Source: JAEUIG01 sp046349775
Lineage (GTDB): Bacteria; Planctomycetota; Planctomycetia; Planctomycetales; Planctomycetaceae
Direction of reading: 5' to 3'
DNA length: 64,000 nucleotides
Assembly (NCBI GenBank): GCA_046349775.1
Contig: JAXMBS010000023.1
Span: forward strand, 1 to 64,000
Part shown: piece after piece, positions 52,772-61,120 of the stretch
How positions within the stretch are numbered: position 1 is the stretch's first letter
How the letters are laid out: each line of letters begins with the position of its first letter
The notes under the pieces: generated by a model
Seen by the model: only the letters and a program-made list of their open reading frames with translations
What the model was told of the DNA's origin: nothing
Database searches by the model: none
Position numbers and translations under genes: made by a program

Positions 52772-54310
52772 TCACCCCGCCCAATACGTTCGATCCAGTG
52801 TCCGATAGTTGATCGCTTCGCTGAGATGGTGCGCCATGATCTTCGCGCTGCTATCGAGGTCCGCGATCGTCCGTGCCACGCGTAGAATCTTGTCGTGGGC
52901 CCGCGCCGACAGGCCCATCTCGTCCATCGCGCTCTTGAGCAGCGACTCTGCGTCCGTTTCGAGCTGGCAGAACTTCCTGATCTGACGCGGCGCCATCGTG
53001 CCGTTCGTCATTCCGGAATGTTCGGCAAACCTTTCTTTCTGCGCGGCACGGGCCGCGATCACCTGCTCGCGCATCTGCGCGCTGCCTGTCCCCGCAGTCG
53101 TGTCCGACAACTCCCGGAATGGCACCGCCGGCACCTCGATATGAATGTCGATCCGGTCCAACAACGGTCCGCTGATCCGCGACAGATATCGCTCGATCTG
53201 CGTCGGGCTGCAGTTGCAGTGCCGCTTGGGATCGCCGCGAAACCCGCACGGGCACGGGTTCATCGCCGAGACCAGCATCAGGTTCGCCGGAAACGTGACG
53301 CTCCCCATCGCCCGCGAAATCGTCACGGAGTTCTCCTCCAGCGGCTGACGCAGGACTTCCAAAGTGCGACGATTGAACTCCGGCAGCTCGTCCAGAAACA
53401 GCACTCCGTTGTGCGCCAGCGAAATCTCCCCCGGCGTCGGCACGCTGCCGCCGCCGACCAGACCTGCCTCGCTGATCGTGTGATGCGGCGGACGGAACGG
53501 ACGCGTCAGCAGCAGCGACTGACCGTCCGGTAAGCGCCCCACCGCGCTGTAGATCCGCGTCGTCTCTAGGCTCTCTTCCGGCGACAGGTCCGGCAGGATT
53601 GTCCCCAGCCGCTGCGCGAGCAGTGTCTTCCCGGTCCCAGGTGAACCGATCATCAGCAGATGGTGCCTGCCCGCCGCAGCGACCGTCACCGCGCGCTTCG
53701 CCGATTCCTGACCTTTCACGTCCGCGTAATCAACGGGGTATCGCCCGTACTCCCGGACCGCCTCCTTCCAACTGAACGGCGTCGGCTCGATCTCGAGTTG
53801 TCCGCTATAGAACCCCACCGCCTCCGCCAGCGAACCGACCGGAATAACCTCGATCCCTTCGACCACAGACGCCTCGCGGGCATTCGCCACCGGCACGACC
53901 AGCCCGCGGCGACCGTCTCGCTGGCACTGCAGCGCCATCGACAGCACGCCCTTGATCGGCCGCACCGCGCCGTCCAGCGCCAGTTCGCCGACGCAAGCGT
54001 AGGCGTTCAACTTCTCCGATGACAATTGCCCGCTGGCCAACAGGAAGCCCAGCCCGATCGGCAGGTCGAACGACGCCGCGTCCTTTGGAAAATCCGCTGG
54101 CGACAGATTAATCACGATTCGGTCCGTCGGCCGCGTGTACCCGCTGTTGACCAGCGCACGCTCGATCCGATGCGTGCTCTCTTTCACCGCTGCTTCGGCC
54201 AGACCGACGAGAATCGTCTTGGGCATCGCCGCCGGTGAGATGTCGACTTCCACCTCGACCGGGCGGGCATCGATGCCGTACAGCGAATACGTGAGCAGCT
54301 TGGCAAGCAT
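52772..54310 (-). CDS. YifB/ComM-type Mg-chelatase-like AAA+ ATPase
   Basis: The 512-residue protein (ATG at 54310) starts LAKLLTYSLYGIDARPVEVE and has a ChlI-like N-terminal domain followed by an AAA+ domain. Walker A GSPGTGKT is at about 222-229, Walker B NGVLFLDELPEFNRRTLE. The zinc-like insertion PCPCGFRGDPKRHCNC and ISGPLLDRIDIHIEVP follow. The C-terminal helical domain contains LSARAHDKILRVARTIADLD. The family includes ComM, a helicase that drives branch migration in natural transformation. A role in DNA uptake is possible but not shown. Confidence 0.93.
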   Translation of the reverse strand: MLAKLLTYSLYGIDARPVEVEVDISPAAMPKTILVGLAEAAVKESTHRIERALVNSGYTRPTDRIVINLSPADFPKDAASFDLPIGLGFLLASGQLSSEKLNAYACVGELALDGAVRPIKGVLSMALQCQRDGRRGLVVPVANAREASVVEGIEVIPVGSLAEAVGFYSGQLEIEPTPFSWKEAVREYGRYPVDYADVKGQESAKRAVTVAAAGRHHLLMIGSPGTGKTLLAQRLGTILPDLSPEESLETTRIYSAVGRLPDGQSLLLTRPFRPPHHTISEAGLVGGGSVPTPGEISLAHNGVLFLDELPEFNRRTLEVLRQPLEENSVTISRAMGSVTFPANLMLVSAMNPCPCGFRGDPKRHCNCSPTQIERYLSRISGPLLDRIDIHIEVPAVPFRELSDTTAGTGSAQMREQVIAARAAQKERFAEHSGMTNGTMAPRQIRKFCQLETDAESLLKSAMDEMGLSARAHDKILRVARTIADLDSSAKIMAHHLSEAINYRTLDRTYWAG

Positions 54311-54550
54311 GGCCCTGGCCAGTCTCGTGCGACACAAAAGGCCGCGCGAACGGCCCAAGGTGAACACATTATCAGCAGAGACCGAACACGATGCAACTCA
54401 GTCATCCGATGACTCAAACAGAAGCAGGTCGGGAAACTTCATCCGTCAATCTGCATGCGTGCGGTTCAAAGTCCACTTTGTGTCCTTCGGCGACCTTCTC
54501 GGCAACACTTTTTGCGCAGATGAATGGTTTCAATGTGAACACCTGCTCGT

Positions 54551-55157
54551 TCACGAGACGCGAAGATCCAGCAGCGCCATTTCGTGAAGATCGCTCGCGG
54601 CCGTGACCTCGGGAAACGTTCGGTTCCACGTCAGCACCGCCAGCACGGCTTGTCGACGACACCACTCAAACAACACCCGAAACGGCGGCGTAAAATCCTC
54701 CCGGTCCGCGACCATCCTCCGCGTGACCTCCTCCGACGACACCCACTCCAGCTCCGCAATTTCATCCGAATCCGGCACCGGCGTCGCATCGGTCCGCTTG
54801 CCGATGTAGAGGTACGTATGCTCGTTCGCCGTCTCGGCACTGGCTGGAAACTTCGCCGCGAAATCCAGCAGCGCCCCGCAGTCCAGTTCTTCTTCCAGTT
54901 CCCGCACTGCCGCCGTCGCATAATCCTCGCCCACCGCCAGATGTCCCGATGCCGAGGATGTGATCCGCAACGGGTACTCATCTTTCTGCGTCGACCGGCG
55001 ATGCAGCAGCAGTTCGCCGCGAATTGAACACGAGAATATGCACCGCCCGATGCAACTGATCCGCGCGCATGCACCTCGCCGCACGCTTGCCCTGACCGAT
55101 CACGCGGTCGTCCTCGTCACACACATCGAACAGTTCGTGAGGGTCGGTGGCAGGCAT
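54551..55157 (-). CDS. NUDIX hydrolase (isopentenyl-diphosphate isomerase-like), one frameshift
   Basis: The Nudix box GHLAVGEDYATAAVRELEEE is intact, and the sequence GELLLHRRSTQKDEYPLRIT upstream is typical of YfcD/IDI-like Nudix enzymes. The true N-terminus (ATG at 55157, PATDPHELFDVCDEDDRVIG, then RADQLHRAVHILVFN) is in another frame. One indel near 55020 rejoins it, giving about 200 residues. Such proteins hydrolyse nucleoside diphosphate derivatives; IDI-like members may isomerise isopentenyl diphosphate. The catalytic Cys of type I IDI is not evident. Confidence 0.8.
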
Positions 55158-55299
55158 GTACAGTGGCCAGAGGTCAGGGCCAGACAGGAACCAGGAGTCG
55201 AATTCAGGTCTCGTCGGCTAGCCCTCTTTATCCATTCGACATTTGGACATTCCCGCATTCCTTAACATTCATCCGCTTTCCGCTTTCGGCTCTCCGCTT

Positions 55300-57147
55300 T
55301 CAGATGATTCCACGCAGCGGCCCGCCCGGTGCTCCGAGCCGATCGACTCGCCGCGCCACTTCCGCATCAGCCACCAGTGGCGGTGCATGCTGCGGTTTGA
55401 TCCGGGCGTCGATGACAAGTGGACCGCGGCAGCCCCAATGCTTTTGCTCGATGAACGCACCGCCGCCATCAATGTCGACCGCCGGGTTTGAGCGGGTGAA
55501 CGTCACCCACAGGAAATTGTTCAGCGTCCGGGCCACGAACTCGCTGTCATCCACCAGCACGATGAGCGGGATGTTCCACAGCGGATGCTCCGGAACGAGC
55601 GCGCGACAGAATCGCTCCAGGGCACCGGCGGCGTTTGTTCCCGAATCCTGCTGCACAACGCGCGGTCCCTGCACGGCCACAACTCCAGGAAGACAGATCC
55701 GCGGCTCGCGAAAGCCTTCCGGGAGCTGCATCCCCGGCGGAAGTTCGCGCGGCAGCTCGCGCCGCGGCGCGCCCGCTGCCGCGATCACCAGCTTGGATCC
55801 GGCGTTCAGCCCCGTCCCGGAGTAGTCCAGCGTGTCGATCGTCGTCCGCGTCTGAAAATGCAGATCGCGCGACCAGTCCACGCGACGTAGCACATGTTGG
55901 AAGAACGCGCCGATATCGTGAATGTCGAGCTGCGGATCGTTTTCGCCGGCCGCGATGAACAGGTACTTCGCCAGCGACAACTGACCCTGCCCCAGGATCG
56001 CGTTCGCCTGCGTCAGCAGTTCCTGCGGCACGCGCTCGGCCGCGTACGGCACATACCGCTCACTGCCGATAGCCAGCAGCAGCGGATGCACACCCGCCGC
56101 ATCGACGGCATGCACGGCCTGCACGCCCGGCAGCACAGTCGGGATCACAGGCCCGGTGATCTCGTGGATCAGGGCACCAAACGCCGTGTCCTCCTGCGGC
56201 GGTCGGCCGACGACCGTGAACGGCCAGATCGCATCGGCCCGGTGGTAGACCTGCTCGACATTCAAGACCGGGAAGGGATGCGCCAGGCTGTAGTAGCCGA
56301 GGTGATCTCCGAACGGTCCCTCGGGGAGCTGACGCGTCGGATCAACCGTCCCCGTGACGCAGAAGTCCGCATCGGCCGCGATTGGTAGTCCACCGGGTCG
56401 TCGGATCATCCGCACGCGTCGGCCCCCCAGCGCTCCGGCGAACAACAACTCTGGCAGCCCTTCTGGCAGTGGCATGATCGCCGCCAGCGTCAGCGCCGGC
56501 GGTCCGCCGACGAAGATGTTCACCCGAAACGGCGTCCCGCGCGCCAGCGCATGCGCATGATGCACACCGATCGTCCGCTGAATCTGGTAGTGCAGCCCGA
56601 TTTCTCGGTCGGGGGCGTACCGTCCTCCCGAAAGCTGGATGCGGTACATCCCCAGGTTGGATTTGCGCCAACCCGGCGCTTCGGCATCCTCGCTGTAGAC
56701 AATCGGCAGCGTCACGAACGCGCCGCCGTCATCCGGCCAACACTGCACCTGCGGCAGCGCCGAAATCGTCGTCGCGTGCTCGACGACCGGTCCACTCGCG
56801 ACAAACTTCGGCTGCATCGCCCACGCCGTTGGCAGCGCTCGGGCGGCCTGCAGCGGGTGTCGCAGCGCCTCGGTCGGATCAATTTTCAGATCGACCAACT
56901 GTCGCACGCGCTCCAGCGTGTGCCGAAACAGAAACCGGGCCCGGTCAATCGTCCCGAACAGATTGCTGACCATCGGGAACCGACTGCCCCTCACTCGCTC
57001 GTACAGGATCGCCGGACCGCCCGCGTCATACACGCGCCGATGAATCTCCGCCGCCTCCAGCCGCGCATCGACCTCATCCGGAATCCGGACCAGTTGCCCG
57101 GTCCGCTCCAGATCATCGACCGCTTCGCGGAGACTGCGATAGGACAT
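55300..57147 (-). CDS. UbiD-family decarboxylase
   Basis: The 615-residue protein shows the UbiD layout: SYRSLREAVDDLERTGQLVR, RFPMVSNLFGTIDRARFLFR, then YRIQLSGGRYAPDREIGLHY and QLPEGPFGDHLGYYSLAHPF, the Glu-containing active-site region. UbiD enzymes use prenylated FMN made by UbiX to decarboxylate aromatic or unsaturated acids. This one is longer than E. coli UbiD (about 500). No ubiX homologue is next to it. The substrate may be a menaquinone-pathway (futalosine) intermediate, but this is not visible from sequence. Confidence 0.92.
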   Translation of the reverse strand: MSYRSLREAVDDLERTGQLVRIPDEVDARLEAAEIHRRVYDAGGPAILYERVRGSRFPMVSNLFGTIDRARFLFRHTLERVRQLVDLKIDPTEALRHPLQAARALPTAWAMQPKFVASGPVVEHATTISALPQVQCWPDDGGAFVTLPIVYSEDAEAPGWRKSNLGMYRIQLSGGRYAPDREIGLHYQIQRTIGVHHAHALARGTPFRVNIFVGGPPALTLAAIMPLPEGLPELLFAGALGGRRVRMIRRPGGLPIAADADFCVTGTVDPTRQLPEGPFGDHLGYYSLAHPFPVLNVEQVYHRADAIWPFTVVGRPPQEDTAFGALIHEITGPVIPTVLPGVQAVHAVDAAGVHPLLLAIGSERYVPYAAERVPQELLTQANAILGQGQLSLAKYLFIAAGENDPQLDIHDIGAFFQHVLRRVDWSRDLHFQTRTTIDTLDYSGTGLNAGSKLVIAAAGAPRRELPRELPPGMQLPEGFREPRICLPGVVAVQGPRVVQQDSGTNAAGALERFCRALVPEHPLWNIPLIVLVDDSEFVARTLNNFLWVTFTRSNPAVDIDGGGAFIEQKHWGCRGPLVIDARIKPQHAPPLVADAEVARRVDRLGAPGGPLRGII

Positions 57148-57246
57148 GTGGGAGAGGGTCAGTGGCGAGAAGTCGGGCGTGAGAACCGTGTCAGGACGGG
57201 GCTTGGAATTCTATCTTAGAGCTGATTCTACAGTGTCCTGCGGAGT

Positions 57247-57252
57247 TATAAT
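57247..57252 (+). promoter_or_regulatory. TATAAT -10 box upstream of the small gene pair
   Basis: A perfect TATAAT lies 20 bases before the ATG at 57272. A weak -35 (CTGATT, 57222-57227) would need a 19-base spacer. The predicted start of transcription at about 57259 excludes the in-frame ATG at 57251 as a translation start and supports the one at 57272. Confidence 0.55.
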
Positions 57253-57271
57253 GTGTGACACTGTTCGTGCC

Positions 57272-57529
57272 ATGCGAACGTTCAAATGGATCGAATGGAA
57301 CCTGGAGAAGATCTCGTCACACGCGCTTTCCGTAGATCAGGTTGAGGATGCCTTTGATCGCGTTCTCAAATTGGAAGAACGGTCCGACGGGTCATTCCAG
57401 ATGTATGCGGAGACAGCATCCGGACGACGGATCTGGGTCATCTGGCGTTATGATCGAGACGAGCCAGAATTTTCTGGAATCGTTGAGGACTTGGAATATC
57501 CCCCGATCTTTGTAATCACGGCGTATTGA
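57272..57529 (+). CDS. Putative toxin (BrnT / DUF4258-like)
   Basis: The 85-residue protein begins RTFKWIEWNLEKISSHALSV, the W..WN..KI..H.V pattern of BrnT-like and DUF4258 small proteins. It ends with a strand pair RRIWVIWRYDRDEPEFSGIV, then FVITAY. These are RNase-fold toxins in several toxin-antitoxin systems. The next gene begins 13 bases downstream and looks like an antitoxin. Toxin-first order is known for BrnTA. Activity is not shown by sequence alone. Confidence 0.55.
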   Translation: MRTFKWIEWNLEKISSHALSVDQVEDAFDRVLKLEERSDGSFQMYAETASGRRIWVIWRYDRDEPEFSGIVEDLEYPPIFVITAY

Positions 57530-57542
57530 ACGGCGAAAAACC

Positions 57543-57794
57543 ATGATCGGAAGACCTCACGATCAACGCAGTCCGGCCCGGAAAAAGCTCGACGAGCAAA
57601 TCGCGGGCGAGCCGCCGCTGTCGCCGCCCGACTTGCCCGCCGATGCAATCCCCAAGCCGCTCGAAGCACACTTGGCGATGCGCCGGCGGCCAATCGCCAT
57701 TGCCGGTATTGTCGAGAACGGAGTCGTCCGTCCGGAGGATCCGACAGTGCGGCTGCCGGAGCATTCACGCGTGATCATTGTCGTCGCGGAGTGA
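57543..57794 (+). CDS. Putative antitoxin paired with the preceding gene
   Basis: The 83-residue protein has a Lys/Pro-rich, probably flexible N-terminal part. The C-terminal beta segment RPIAIAGIVENGVVRPEDPT followed by RLPEHSRVIIVVAE resembles the MazE/DUF104 (AF2212-like) antitoxin fold, V.NG.V.....V.LP....V.V. It follows the putative toxin by 13 bases on the same strand. The pair is a small mobile-type module between two minus-strand housekeeping genes. Confidence 0.55.
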   Translation: MIGRPHDQRSPARKKLDEQIAGEPPLSPPDLPADAIPKPLEAHLAMRRRPIAIAGIVENGVVRPEDPTVRLPEHSRVIIVVAE

Positions 57795-57798
57795 TCAC

Positions 57799-59133
57799 TT
57801 ACTCCACCCAATAGCCGCCGCGGGTATGGTCGAACCGCGCCGCCTCACCCCGTGCGTTCGTGTCAATCCGCCCGTCCTGGAACACCGTGCGCCCGAGCAC
57901 CCACGTGCGCACCGGCCAGCCGGTCAGCGTCGTCCCGTGCCACGGGCTCCAGCCGCTCTTCGTGACCTGCTCCTCGTTTCGGATCGTGGCAGACTTTTGC
58001 AGGTCGACCAGCACCAGGTCAGCGTCGCATCCCTCGGCGATCCGCCCCTTGCCGACGATGTCCCACACCCGCGCCGGCGCGTCGCACATCCACTGCACGA
58101 CTTGCTCCAGCGTGCACAGGCCGCGGTGCGCCGCATCAAGCAGCAGCGCCAGCGAGTTCTCCACCGCCGGCAATCCCGATGGCGACTGCGGATACGGCTT
58201 CCGCTTTTCTTCCAGCGTGTGTGGCGCGTGATCGGTTGCGATCACCTGAATCGCGCCGCTGCGCAGCGCTTCCCACAGCGCGGCATTGTCGGCCGCCGTC
58301 TTGATCGACGGATTCATCTGCACGAGTGAACCAAGCCGCTCATAATCGTTGATGTTGAAGAACAGATGATGCGGACACGCTTCGGCCGTGATGTACGAGC
58401 CTCGATGCGAAGCGAGAAATCTCGCCTCGTCCGCCGTCGACACATGCAGCACGTGAAACCGATGCCGGTGCCGCTCCGCCAGATCGACCGCCCGCTGTGT
58501 GGCAATCAGTGCCGCCCGGTGATCACGGACGCGGGAGTGGTCGGCATACGTCTTCCCACCGTCGAGCGCCGCCGCATTCGCGCGGACGGTCGCTTCATCC
58601 TCGCAATGGGCGCAGATCGGCAACTGCGTCTCGGCGAAAATCCGCTCCAGCGCCTCCTGCTGGTCGACCAGCAGATCGCCGGTGCTTGACCCGATGAAGA
58701 TCTTGATCCCCGGTGACGGCGCGTCGAGCCCGCGCAGCTCGTCCACATTGTTCGGCGTCGCGCCGAGGTAGAACCCGTAATTGACGACACACTTCGACGC
58801 CGCCAGCGCCAGCTTGTCCGCCAGCGCCGCGCGCGTGGTCGTCGTCGGCTTCGTGTTCGGCATCTCCAGAAACGTCGTGACGCCCCCCTTGGCGCACGCG
58901 AGGCTGCCGGTGTGCAGGTCCTCCTTGTGCGTCAGTCCCGGCTCGCGGAAATGCACCTGGTCGTCAATGACTCCCGGCAGCAGATGCAGCCCCGACGCGT
59001 CGACCGTTTCATCGGCCCGCGCCGTCCGCGGCGGATCGATCGCGAGAATTCGAGAATCTTCGACAAGCACATCGGCGCCGCGCGTAACGGCGGGAAAGAC
59101 ACACGTTGCGTTCCGAATCAAGATGCGTGGCAT
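57799..59133 (-). CDS. pyrC: Dihydroorotase (class I-type)
   Basis: The 444-residue protein is an amidohydrolase: LLPGVIDDQVHFREPGLTHK near 52-71, GVTTFLEMPNTKPTTTTRAA, then PICAHCEDEATV with metal His, FHVLHVSTADEARFLASHRG and VIATDHAPHTLEEKRKPYPQ. DHOase converts carbamoyl aspartate to dihydroorotate in pyrimidine synthesis. In the first metal motif the usual D-x-H-x-H reads D-D-Q-V-H, with Gln in place of the first His, as in some Bacteroidetes-like members. The ATG at 59133 fits the family start. Confidence 0.9.
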   Translation of the reverse strand: MPRILIRNATCVFPAVTRGADVLVEDSRILAIDPPRTARADETVDASGLHLLPGVIDDQVHFREPGLTHKEDLHTGSLACAKGGVTTFLEMPNTKPTTTTRAALADKLALAASKCVVNYGFYLGATPNNVDELRGLDAPSPGIKIFIGSSTGDLLVDQQEALERIFAETQLPICAHCEDEATVRANAAALDGGKTYADHSRVRDHRAALIATQRAVDLAERHRHRFHVLHVSTADEARFLASHRGSYITAEACPHHLFFNINDYERLGSLVQMNPSIKTAADNAALWEALRSGAIQVIATDHAPHTLEEKRKPYPQSPSGLPAVENSLALLLDAAHRGLCTLEQVVQWMCDAPARVWDIVGKGRIAEGCDADLVLVDLQKSATIRNEEQVTKSGWSPWHGTTLTGWPVRTWVLGRTVFQDGRIDTNARGEAARFDHTRGGYWVE

Positions 59134-59172
59134 GCGCAGCAGGGCTCCCGCTGCATGCTAACGGAGCAAGCC

Positions 59173-59316
59173 ATCAGCGGTCAGCCGTCAGCGGTCAGAA
59201 AGGTGCTGACGCAAGCGAGCCGTGTGCCGGACAGTGGAGGGGACCGTCTACACCCGGAGAACGCAACGACAACTGTCCGAAACACCCTTTCTGACCGCTG
59301 AGAGCTGACATCTGAC
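59173..59316. repeat. Inverted repeat of GTCAG words
   Basis: Left arm 59173-59203 (ATCAGCGGTCAGCCGTCAGCG then GTCAGAAAGG) pairs with the right arm 59286-59316 (CCTTTCTGACCGCTGAGAGC then TGACATCTGAC) with few mismatches. Each arm is itself built of repeated GTCAG units. It belongs to the intergenic polypurine word family of this window. Confidence 0.6.
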
Positions 59317-59331
59317 TGCTTCAAACACAAA

Positions 59332-59369
59332 CCGCCGCTGCTCTCGGAGGGGGTGGAGAGCAACGGCGG
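59332..59369 (-). terminator. Intrinsic terminator / possible attenuator upstream of pyrC
   Basis: On the minus strand, CCGCCGTTGCTCTC pairs with GAGAGCAGCGGCGG (13 of 14 pairs) around a loop of 10 bases and is followed by TTTGTGTTTG. It lies about 200 bases upstream of the pyrC start, on the same strand. No convincing upstream gene is transcribed into it, so it may end a short leader RNA and regulate pyrC. Confidence 0.55.
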
Positions 59370-59618
59370 CGTTGAGCGGGCGTCGCGCGCGACGCAGAGG
59401 ACATGGTCTCAGATCGCGCAGGGAAATCGGGTCCGACGCGACGAACGGAACAGAGAGGGGAAGTTCCGATGCGCCACGGGGGACACACGTCGCGATGCGA
59501 CGCCTGTCTAATCACATCGGCGGCCCCGCACTCATTCCGCGGCGAATTCCGCCGCGTTGCGGCTGCAACAATTGACGCTGACGCAGCGGGTGTGCGACTC
59601 TCACCGCTCGGGACGGGA

Positions 59619-60263
59619 ATGACGGCTCCCGTCGATCGGCGGCCGGACCCCGCACCGGGCGGCATGCAGCGGAGAGATCTTTCGTTGGAACTCGAATCGC
59701 GTTCGTCGTTTCTGAATCTGGCCGGCCTCATTCAAGGGGGGCTGTTGCTCGGGTCGCTGGTCCTGATCGAGCTGTTCGACCTGCCCGTGTGGGACCGGTT
59801 GCACTGGTCTTGGCGGGACTGCGGGTGGGGACTGCTCGCGACACTTCCAATGATTGCCGTGCTGGCCGGCGCCGGACGCCTGCGGCGGCTGGTCGGCGAC
59901 TTGATCGGCAAACCCCTGTCGCTGTGCACCTGGTACGACCTCGTCCTGATCGCCGCGCTGGCGGGCGTCGGAGAGGAACTGCTGTTCCGCGGTGTGTTGA
60001 CCGTGTGGATTGGACGGATCGATCCGTGGACCGGCGTGATCGCCGTCAACGTGATCTTCGCCCTGCTGCACGCTGTCACCCCCGCCTACTTCGTGCTGGC
60101 GGCCGCCTTTGGTTTCTATCTGTCCTTTCTGGCCGAGCAGCCCGGCGCTCCGAATCTCCTGCGGCCGATCATCACGCACGCCGTCTATGATTACATCGCG
60201 TTTCTATGGATCGTCCGCGAATACCGCATGCGCAAGTCTGACCCTCCCATCTCCGACTTCTGA
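59619..60263 (+). CDS. CPBP-family intramembrane metalloprotease
   Basis: The ATG at 59619 gives 214 residues with several membrane helices and the CPBP (Abi/CAAX protease-like) motifs: GVGEELLFRGVLTVWIGRID (EExxxR at about 119-124), INVIFALLHAVTP-type His motif and HAVYDYIAFLWIV. Such enzymes cleave within membranes; roles range from bacteriocin immunity to protein processing. The target here is unknown. Upstream in-frame codons do not look like protein. Confidence 0.85.
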   Translation: MTAPVDRRPDPAPGGMQRRDLSLELESRSSFLNLAGLIQGGLLLGSLVLIELFDLPVWDRLHWSWRDCGWGLLATLPMIAVLAGAGRLRRLVGDLIGKPLSLCTWYDLVLIAALAGVGEELLFRGVLTVWIGRIDPWTGVIAVNVIFALLHAVTPAYFVLAAAFGFYLSFLAEQPGAPNLLRPIITHAVYDYIAFLWIVREYRMRKSDPPISDF

Positions 60264-60418
60264 CCTCCGAACTTTGACTGGCCCCTGACGTCTAACCTCG
60301 CTCCGTCCGCCGTTCCCACCTTGGAGAACCGGTGGAAATCGGCGGTTTTGAGGCGTATCATCCCGCTCAAGTGGTCGCGCGACCCGGTTTCTCCGGTCCA
60401 GTTTCGGTCTCCACAACG

Positions 60419-60781
60419 ATGCCCACCGTCAAGTTTGTCAACGAGAAGAAGTCGATCGACGTCCCCGACGGCGCCAACCTGCGGCGCGAAGCGCTGAAGA
60501 ACGGCGTCCAGCTCTATTCCGGCATCCACAAGTACGTCAATTGCATGGGATTCGGGCAGTGCGGCAGTTGCCGCGTGCACGTCACCAAAGGCGAGGACAA
60601 CGTCAGCAAGCCCGGCCTGCTGGAAAAGTTGCGGCTGCTCCTGGGCCCGTTGACGTTCTTTCAGCGGATCGGGAACGAGAAACGGCTGAGACTGGCCTGC
60701 CAGGCGCGGGTGCTCGGAGACTGCGAGGTCCAGACTCATCCGCCGCTGGTTCCGCCGGCGGAAGAGAAGTTCTGGAATTGA
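60419..60781 (+). CDS. 2Fe-2S ferredoxin
   Basis: The 120-residue protein starts PTVKFVNEKKSIDVPDGANL and carries cysteines at about 42, 48, 51 (C-x5-C-x2-C in CMGFGQCGSCRVHV) and 94 (LRLACQARVLGD). This is the adrenodoxin/plant-type [2Fe-2S] ferredoxin layout. An insertion (about 60-90) rich in Leu/Lys precedes the last Cys. The electron partner is unknown; the nearest redox genes are not adjacent. Upstream in-frame codons add no ferredoxin-like sequence. Confidence 0.88.
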   Translation: MPTVKFVNEKKSIDVPDGANLRREALKNGVQLYSGIHKYVNCMGFGQCGSCRVHVTKGEDNVSKPGLLEKLRLLLGPLTFFQRIGNEKRLRLACQARVLGDCEVQTHPPLVPPAEEKFWN

Positions 60782-60814
60782 CGCGGATCAGATGGTCTTG
60801 GTGGAGATGCTGCC

Positions 60815-61102
60815 ATGGACCCGCTCGCCTTAATGTCAATCGCGTTCTTGGTAGCGGCGCTGGTCAACCTCGCTGACTGGGCATTTGTGCGACGCGGCAT
60901 GCCAATCGTTGTCCCTCGGCGACGTAGCGCCCTTTCTTATCTCTACATGGCGTGGGCAGTGCTGACTTGTGCGACCGCAGTTGCCGTACTTCTTCGCTGG
61001 GTCCCGTCAGCAAGCATGCCCTGGGTTGCAATGCCACCACTACTCCTTCTGCAGGCATTCTCTGTCTGGATGCGGCACAAACCGAACTCGGTGCAGGGTT
61101 AA
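60815..61102 (+). CDS. Small three-helix membrane protein
   Basis: The 95-residue protein has three hydrophobic segments (LMSIAFLVAALVNLADWAFV, YLYMAWAVLTCATAVAVLLR, AMPPLLLLQAFSVWM) joined by basic loops. It lies 33 bases after the ferredoxin gene on the same strand. No family recognised. Confidence 0.55.
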   Translation: MDPLALMSIAFLVAALVNLADWAFVRRGMPIVVPRRRSALSYLYMAWAVLTCATAVAVLLRWVPSASMPWVAMPPLLLLQAFSVWMRHKPNSVQG

Positions 61103-61120
61103 TACTGCCCTGCGGCATCA

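Larger units (their letters stand above)
59134..59618. other. Intergenic region between pyrC and the CPBP protease gene
   Basis: This 485-base region separates two divergent genes. It contains the GTCAGCGGTCAG-type inverted repeat (59173-59316) and a terminator-like hairpin on the minus strand (59332-59369). The rest shows no convincing gene. Confidence 0.5.

Noticed and set aside
56551..57219. Plus-strand frame opposite the UbiD gene
   Set aside because: Arg/Gln/His-rich with no recognisable fold; the UbiD reading is certain.
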